From Nymphaea colorata (taxonomy: Eukaryota > Streptophyta > Magnoliopsida > Nymphaeales > Nymphaeaceae), in NCBI RefSeq assembly GCF_008831285.2, contig NC_045144.1, positions 13,257,858-13,321,857 of the forward strand: a stretch of DNA of 64,000 nucleotides, read 5' to 3'. Positions 58,022 to 64,000 of this stretch are shown piece after piece (position 1 is the stretch's first letter; the number at the start of each line of letters is the position of its first letter). The position numbers and the translations under genes were made by a program. The notes below the pieces were generated by a model. It saw only the letters and a list, made by a program, of their open reading frames with translations. It made no database searches and had not been told where the DNA came from.

Positions 58022-58030
58022 ACACCCTAA

Positions 58031-58920
58031 GGAACAACTATTGGTCAGGCAGAGACGGTGGTGAAAAAGAAATGAGGGCTTGGGCTATAAATCAGTAGAG
58101 GCTGTGAAGGTTGAAAGGCTGTAGGACTATCTAGAGGCAGCTGTAGTTTACAACACATAGTTGGGTCAGATGCTGCTGATTTTGACCCAGAAGTTTGTCT
58201 TAGATCAAATTCAAGTGTTTTTTCCTTTTGGCGAAAATAAAGTTTAGAAAATGCACGGCATTGTTTGCCAATTATATATTGTCGTCCATGCCGCTATCTA
58301 CAAAGTCTATTTGTTTCTTTTCATTTTTCATTTTTATTGATGTCTCAACATTAATTATTTTTCTCACTTTAAATCATTAAAAAATCAAATGCCAATATTT
58401 TAAAATACAGTGTTATAAGAGAAATTGAATATATATATATATATAAAAGTTGTATGATGATACACATATGCAGATCGGCGTTCCAGCTTCATTGGAAATG
58501 CATTCAAGACGAAGCCCACCTTCTGTTCCAACAAACCCCCATTAGAATAGATATACCTGTTTCTGCAAATGCATCTATTACCATGTATACAATTTGGTTT
58601 CCACCCGATCTTCACCAACTCGTGTTAGAAGCCACAAGTCTTCTTCCGCACCGTGTCATATAAAGAAACGCCCCAAATGTCACTAGAAGTTCGAAAACCC
58701 AAATAATTCCCTGGAAGCTTCCTGCCTCCACCAAATCCCAAGGAAAACGTAACACATACGGCCTACTGGACCATTCAATCGGGCAAGGAGAGACTGGGGA
58801 GAGGAATGCTGACCGTCAGATTCAGAGAAGGGGGAAAGTTTTAGACAGAAGGGGTGGGGAAGAATTTAGTTGCAGTCAATGGCGTCGCCTGATCTTCCTT
58901 CTTGTCCCTTGCAAGGAAAA
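58031..58920. other. Intergenic DNA, possible promoter of a plus-strand gene
   Basis: An (AT)n tract at about 58429-58444. Bases 58650-58920 are less AT-rich and have the look of a promoter and 5' leader. No complete coding frame. Confidence 0.35.
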
Positions 58921-58988
58921 TGGAGGCGCTCGTGGCGGACTCATTAGTTTCTCGTTCCCACTCTCAACTTCAACAACCATTGAAAGGT
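58921..58988 (+). CDS. Possible first exon, product unknown
   Basis: ATGGAGGCGCTCGTGGCG opens MEALVADSLVSRSHSQLQQP, followed by LK and a GT donor-like site (aaaggtttgcc). An out-of-frame ATG lies upstream at 58879 (short frame, MASPDLPSC). Local GC is raised and the codons are unlike the surroundings. No following exon was recognised in the next 2 kb, so this may be a leftover first exon or chance. Confidence 0.25.
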
Positions 58989-60719
58989 TTGCCCATTTTT
59001 CTTTCGACTCAAATGTTTTATCTCTACTTTTCCTAAAGTCTTATTTTCCATTAATAAGCATGTAAATATAATATATTAAATATGACATTGGAACAATTCC
59101 ATTACGGGGTTTTGACGAGATCAGGAATGTAGAATTCTAGAACTAAAATTCTCATTTTCTATGAAATGAGAATTCTATTATCAAATAAAGAATTTTGATT
59201 TAGATATTATGAACTCATTCTTAAAAAATCAAAATTCTAGTAAGAAGCGGATTATCATTTCAGAATTTTAGATTTTTTTTTTCACCTCTCCTTGGGGCAC
59301 ATGTCCTGATAATGAATTTAGTTCATCAGTTACAAAATTTCATTTCATGTTTTATCAAACACAAAAAACACTAGAAGTGAAATTTTTATTCCAATGCCAG
59401 TCTAAGGCGGTATTTTGTTGTAGAATCAAACTTGAAGGCCATCAAATACACACACCCTAATGCAATAAACACTTGTTTGGAAAGCCTTAGCCTGTGTTTG
59501 AAAACTCTGGTATTCCAAGGTAAAGGTGGAACTTTGATTCAAATTTCGTAAAAATCTCCGGCCAATAAACAAATATGGGACAATTCATGTGCGGGGGAGT
59601 CTTTCCGCAGCTCTGAAATCCAGTATCGTCATTAATGCCAGGAATATTCATGGAAGGCGCATGTATACATTTTTGCTGTTTCATTTTGACGGGGAGTAAT
59701 ATTATTCACGTCCACCGGAGACTTGAGATTGAGAGAGACCCCACACCCACTGAGCCACCCTTCCCCATTTGACCTCATCAACATCCGCGTCTACCAAAAT
59801 TAGATCCTTGAAGGAGGGTATAAATTAATTACTTGCTGCTAAATAAATCTGGTGGTAAGATCCCCAACCCAAGCCTTCCACATCTCTTAAGAGTTCCCCA
59901 CTTCAGCTTCATAAGATTTGTTTATCTTTGTTTCTCTGATTTTATCATGTATTCATAACGATATTTGGACTGGGTTGCAAAAGTACATATTAAATCCAAT
60001 AACCAGGTCCACCACTGCAATTGGAATTAGTGGAGAGTACATAACCAGCCCATGTGCTCTACAGGTCCATGATTGTTGCTAAATAAATCCGGAAAAATTC
60101 CCCAACCACAGACTCCTACATCACATACACGTCCTCTTTCTCAAATTTGTCGGATTTCTCATTGAATTGTGTAAAAAGTTTGGATGCATGTTTTTTTTTT
60201 TTTATCAAAATCCAAAATTTCATTTAGACCACCCAAGTTTCATTAATTTTTTTTTTCATTTAGGAAGGGGCTTGAGCCTCTTCAAGGTATTTGAATAAAC
60301 TAAAGCCAAAAGCACAGTTGTGGAACTAATTTAATCCAAACCAACCAAAAGAACACATAGTCCAAGATCATTGATAGACCAAGAGTATTTATATAAACTA
60401 AGTAAAAAAGAGGCAGTTGTGAAGGAGTTAATCTATAGTATCCACCAGTAAAAAAAAAATAGAGACTAGAACGTCATTTTCTTTACGATACATACAAACT
60501 AAAGGAAAAAAAGATAGTTACGGAATGAATTTAATCCTTAGTATATTTGATTTCATTACCTAAAAACAAGTCAGATATATGACATTGAGTCCAAATTTAT
60601 TTCAATCTTAGGTGGACTTTAGAGTCCACTTTAGACTCGGTTGCAAAAATACATATTGAATTCAATGGCGAGATCTAAACCTTGTCATAATATAAAGATT
60701 GGCATAATAAACTCACTCA

Positions 60720-60775
60720 TTTGTGTGTGTGTATGTGTGTATGTGTGCATATATATATATATATACATATATATG
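60720..60775. repeat. (GT)n/(AT)n microsatellite
   Basis: gtgtgtgtatgtgtg then (AT)n. Confidence 0.9.
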
Positions 60776-61528
60776 TTAGAGACAGGCATAGATGAGTATG
60801 CAAATTGATCAAATCAATTTATGAACGATAGGTCCCAAAAAGGTGCAGAAATTTTCAGGTGGAAGGAAGAAAAGAAAAAAAAAAGAACTAAAAACAAAGA
60901 TTAGATTGCCGACAATTACAATTGACTTGTAGACTTCATCCCTGCCCTCATAAAAATCAAGTTGAGCGAATGGGTCCCTCTTCACGCGCACTTGTTGGGG
61001 GAAGTAATGCAGCCTTCAATTCGGTTACTCATTCTTCACTGGCCCCAGCCCTTGGCTTTCACGCTATTCTTTGGATTCCATGCACCATTCTTCCTCTCAG
61101 CTGTACTAGTTAAATTCAGATTCTGCTTCTTTAACTAAATTCCAGATGTTTCTGTCGTTCACATGAATGTTTCCATCAGTAGCAGTGTGATTTATTTTCT
61201 CTTCAATCTGGTGAAACATATTTATAATACTGGAGCAGATGATGAACATACTGAATCATACGTTTTTTATCAAGTTGTGCCAAAGAAGAAATTAAATTAG
61301 TGAATTTACACTATGCTAAATAAATATGGTGGAAAGATCCCCCAACACAATCCTTCTACATCGCTTAGAGTTCCCCGTTTCAGGTTCATTAGAATTTGTG
61401 CTAATCTTTAGTGTATCTGATTTCATGCTGTAAATTCAAGTTCCACATGACATTGAATTTAAATTATTATTGAAACCAATAGCCAGATGCAAATCTTGGT
61501 CATAATCTTAAGATTGGCATAAAGTCAT

Positions 61529-61529
61529 G

Positions 61530-61560
<31 letters not shown>
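61529..61560. repeat. (GT)n microsatellite
   Basis: About 15 GT units; the counterpart of the tract at 60720 in the duplicated segment. Confidence 0.95.
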
Positions 61561-61734
61561 CTATGTATATGGAAGAGAGGGGGAGATGCATATGCAAATT
61601 GATCAAATCGATTTATGGATAACATGCCCCAAGAGAGAGAAGTAATTTTCAGGTGGACGGGAAGAAAGGCAAAGCAAGAACTAAAGATAATGACCAGATT
61701 GCCTACAATTACAATTGACTTGCAGACTTTGGGC

Positions 61735-62220
61735 CTAAACAAATCCTTAGATCTAAATCTGGATCCAAATATTGGCTCCATGTCCAAAACAGAACCCTAG
61801 ATAAAAATCAGGATCCAGATCCCTGCTCCATATCTAAAACAGATCCCTAGATCCACATTCAGATCCAAATTCCAGTTCTACATTCAAAACAGATCCTTAT
61901 ATCAATATCCAGATCCAGATCTCAGATTCGAATACAAAACAGATCCCAAAATCTAGATTCAGATCCAAATTGTAGCTCACGATAAAAAAATTTCTTAGAA
62001 CCATATTCAGATCTAAATTACAGATCTAGATCCAAAACAGATACTTAGATCCATATCTAAATATAAATTACATCTCTAGATCCAAGACAGATCCATAAAT
62101 GCATATCCAGATATAAAATCTCAGCTCCGTATCAAAAAATAGGTCCCAAATCTAAATCCATATCCAAATTACAGCTCTGTATCCAAAATATATCCTTAGA
62201 TACATATCCAAAACCAATTA
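61735..62220. repeat. Degenerate minisatellite, unit about 50 bp
   Basis: About nine or ten diverged units built on ttagatccatatccagatcc, then aaattacagctc, then atccaaaacagat. It starts where the duplicated segment ends. Confidence 0.85.
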
Positions 62221-62317
62221 CTATTCTGAAAAAAAAACGGGTCAATATCCAATTCCTCATTCTAAAAAACCAGATCCAAAACATAATTTTAGATCCAGAC
62301 CTATTTTTTGAAACCCA

Positions 62318-62519
62318 AGCTCGGGCTCGACTGGTTAAAATTAAAACATATATATTTTTAATGTAAACTAATATATAAATATAATTAAACATAGTACAAT
62401 ATTATAATTCTATATTAAAATTAATAAAAATAATATTAAAAACATATTATCGAGCTGCTTAGTGGTGCCCACTCGGGCCAGCCCAATGCATTTTTTTCCA
62501 GCGTGAGCCCGAGCCCACG
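62318..62519. mobile_element. Possible short MITE with GC-rich inverted ends
   Basis: Left end cccaagctcgggctcgactg; right end ccagcgtgagcccgagccca. They are inverted relative to each other over about 20 bases with mismatches, and the 160 bases between them are almost pure A/T. No target duplication was found. Confidence 0.4.
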
Positions 62520-63554
62520 TCAGGCTGGTACTGGGTACCAATCGCGCACCCGGCCAGATGCCAGGCGTTTTCTAATCTTAACAAACATATCGTTGATTAA
62601 CGAAGGCACGAACAGAGAGAGAGAGAAATACAGAGATTTAAAAGGTATTATTGGTACATTTAAAAGGTTAAAAATCCCATTTCGTAAAGGCAACATACGC
62701 CACGCCTTCAATGCAAATCGTACACCAGCATTACATTAATTATCCCTAATCGTACACCAGCCTGGAGACATTAATTCTGGTCTTATATTAACGACCGCCA
62801 CCTTCTTCTCAATTCATTCAATAACACTCATATAACAATTAAATATGTCAAAACATTAATATATATATATATATATATATATAATTAGTTTTGTTATGTG
62901 GATATGCCACTCACTTGCGAGTAGGACTGCGCAATGAACAAGGGACAAGATCTTCCACGTCTTTCACGTTTGGGGATGATGCGAACAACCAACAAGATTG
63001 TGAGCAGGTTCACGAACTTGAGTAACTTTTGGAGTCGATCGGACAACCGACAATTCATGAGCATGTTGACGAACTTGGTAGTTTACAAGGATATCCTAAA
63101 ACCAGGTATTTTTAAGGTGATTGAGAAAGAAATTATTTTTTCACCATCGGAGTTGCGAAATTCACCTTCAAACACTGTCAACGTTCAAAAAGCATGAGCT
63201 TCCCACACTTTTTTGAACGGCAAATTGTAGTTAGAGATTCCACCAGGGCCAGATGTATTTGGCTGAGAAACATTCACCATATATTTAAGGGGCATTTTAT
63301 ATGTAAATATATAAAAAATTGGAGTCAACCAATAAGTAAATAAGAAGATTTTATAAGGCTGTGTGGGCAATCGCCCACATGTCTCTGCCTCCGACTAGGT
63401 TTCAAATGGGCTGGATTTAGTTTTGAGGGTTTTGTGATTTTATATTATGCCGGAATTGATTATTACATTTAGCTGTTTTGAATAATGCACTTGCGAACTG
63501 AATTTATGCGAAGATAAACGTGTCAATTTTTTCCTGTCTTTAGCAAGTCACTGG
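62520..63554. other. Intergenic DNA, no gene seen
   Basis: Contains (AT)n at about 62857-62883. The plus frame 62934-63197 has ordinary composition (FTNLSNFWSRSDNRQFMSML) but no recognised motif, no splice context and no family. Confidence 0.4.
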
Positions 63555-64000
63555 CTTGCGTTTCTTAACACGCAGTTTTTTGTTCTAGGAATCATTAGCC
63601 GAAAACACATGTTAAAACTAGTATCAAAGGAAGTATCAATAAATTTAAAAACTAACATGAAAATGAGTAGAAGAAAGATAGTGGTTAATGAAAATTTGAA
63701 CTTATATTGATAACAACACAGTTTCACAAATGTGATTGATAACATCTAAAACGAGCTGAGAAAAAGATAAAACAATGTAAAAGAAAAAGAGAGAATCAAC
63801 TATGAAACCTTGAACAATTTATTCATACTGAACTCCTCATGACCCAAAAGAAGTAAAACAAAAAGCGAGAAAACGATCGAACTTAGTTAAGTAGTACAAA
63901 TCATACAAACATTTTGGTAGGCGAAGCCTGTACGGCTTGGAGTAAGAGAAACGGCACAGGGAACAGCAACGTGACTGGGACTGGGACACAAGAATGACAG
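63555..64000. repeat. Dispersed direct duplicate, copy 2 (matches 44790-45185)
   Basis: The same block that lies 3' of the lectin kinase, same orientation, with an insertion of about 40 bases near 63710. It runs to the window edge, so the homology probably continues. Confidence 0.9.

Larger units (their letters stand above)
56258..58027. mobile_element. TAA-flanked DNA transposon-like element carrying a GDSL gene fragment
   Basis: The left end gggtgcgtttgatgca and the reverse complement of the right end (gggtgtgtttgatgca) form terminal inverted repeats of 16 bases with one mismatch. TAA flanks both sides (56255-56257 and 58028-58030). GGGTGTGTTTG-type ends with a 3-bp TAA/TTA duplication are characteristic of PIF/Harbinger elements and their Tourist-like derivatives. 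The 1770-bp interior has no transposase; it holds a tandem duplication, a hairpin, the 3' end of a GDSL esterase gene and several subterminal copies of the terminal motif. It looks like a non-autonomous element that has acquired host sequence. Confidence 0.7.
59838..61735. repeat. Local segmental duplication, three partial copies
   Basis: gctaaataaatctgg, then gatccccaac, cttccacatc and agagttcccc starts near 59840. It recurs near 60073 and near 61313. The longer block from about 60650 (agattggcata, a GT/AT microsatellite, tatgcaaattgatcaaatc, ttttcaggtgga, attacaattgacttg) recurs at about 61490-61725. Units have diverged by about a quarter. Minus-strand frames in both large copies share KSIVIVGNL, but this follows from the DNA duplication and does not prove a gene. 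Confidence 0.8.

Noticed and set aside
60809-61787. Two minus-strand frames sharing KSIVIVGNL with hydrophobic stretches
   Set aside because: The similarity follows from DNA duplication, and the hydrophobic runs come from T-rich tracts; no gene structure.
1-64000. CRISPR arrays, bacterial operons, rRNA genes or tRNA genes
   Set aside because: Plant nuclear DNA; the only regular repeats are microsatellites, minisatellites and transposon ends, and no cloverleaf tRNA was recognised.

Overview
The window is nuclear DNA from a flowering plant. Evidence: a TIR-type NLR exon, an L-type (legume-lectin) receptor-like kinase, a CBP60-like calmodulin-binding fragment, a GDSL esterase fragment, plant Copia, Ty3/gypsy-Tat, LINE and hAT elements, a tRNA-derived SINE, very AT-rich intergenic DNA and a 100-N scaffold gap. 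A TIR-NLR exon argues against a grass. I cannot name the species; a basal angiosperm or a dicot would fit. Every gene I recognise here is broken, so this reads as a gene graveyard inside a transposon-rich region.

Layout. 1-1.8 kb: the tail of a LINE ORF2 (C-terminal RT region, zf-RVT, RNase H). 3.2-4.1 kb: two copies of a MITE family around a palindromic microsatellite; a second pair lies at 42.6-43.3 kb. 5.3-8.2 kb: a SINE, a tandem duplication, and another MITE set in (AT)n. 9.4-13.5 kb: an unidentified gene fragment, a CBP60-like exon, the assembly gap, a three-unit tandem repeat, and a TIR exon with two frameshifts. 16.3-19.75 kb: a hAT element whose ends can be fixed exactly (8-bp duplication GGTGGAAC), with a dead BED/DUF659 transposase. 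About 20.6-33.4 kb: a decayed Ty3/gypsy Tat-type element on the minus strand with a 5.4-kb 5' LTR, a PBS, a plant-mobile-domain-like segment, RT, two RNase H-like segments and integrase. 34.4-38.7 kb: a second, unrelated hAT relic (ZMYM1/DUF4371 type). 39-44 kb: mostly non-coding repeats. 45.3-52.2 kb: an L-type lectin receptor kinase pseudogene on the minus strand, cut in two by a young Copia element (46714-51643, two 365-bp LTRs, duplication GATTC). 56.26-58.03 kb: a TAA-flanked transposon-like element that carries the 3' end of a GDSL esterase/lipase gene. 59.8-62.2 kb: a local segmental duplication ending in a degenerate minisatellite. 63.55-64 kb: a second copy of the DNA found just downstream of the lectin kinase, which suggests a paralogue beyond the window edge.

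History read from the lesions: the old elements (gypsy, both hATs, the GDSL fragment) carry many Trp-to-stop changes (TGG to TGA/TAG), as expected of long-methylated DNA, whereas the Copia element has almost identical LTRs and I saw no such change in it. I found no intact protein-coding gene, no tRNA or rRNA gene and no CRISPR. The most distinctive observations are the GDSL-carrying element, the paired MITE/microsatellite palindromes, the exactly bounded hAT with a duplicated zinc-finger segment, and the Copia-split lectin kinase.
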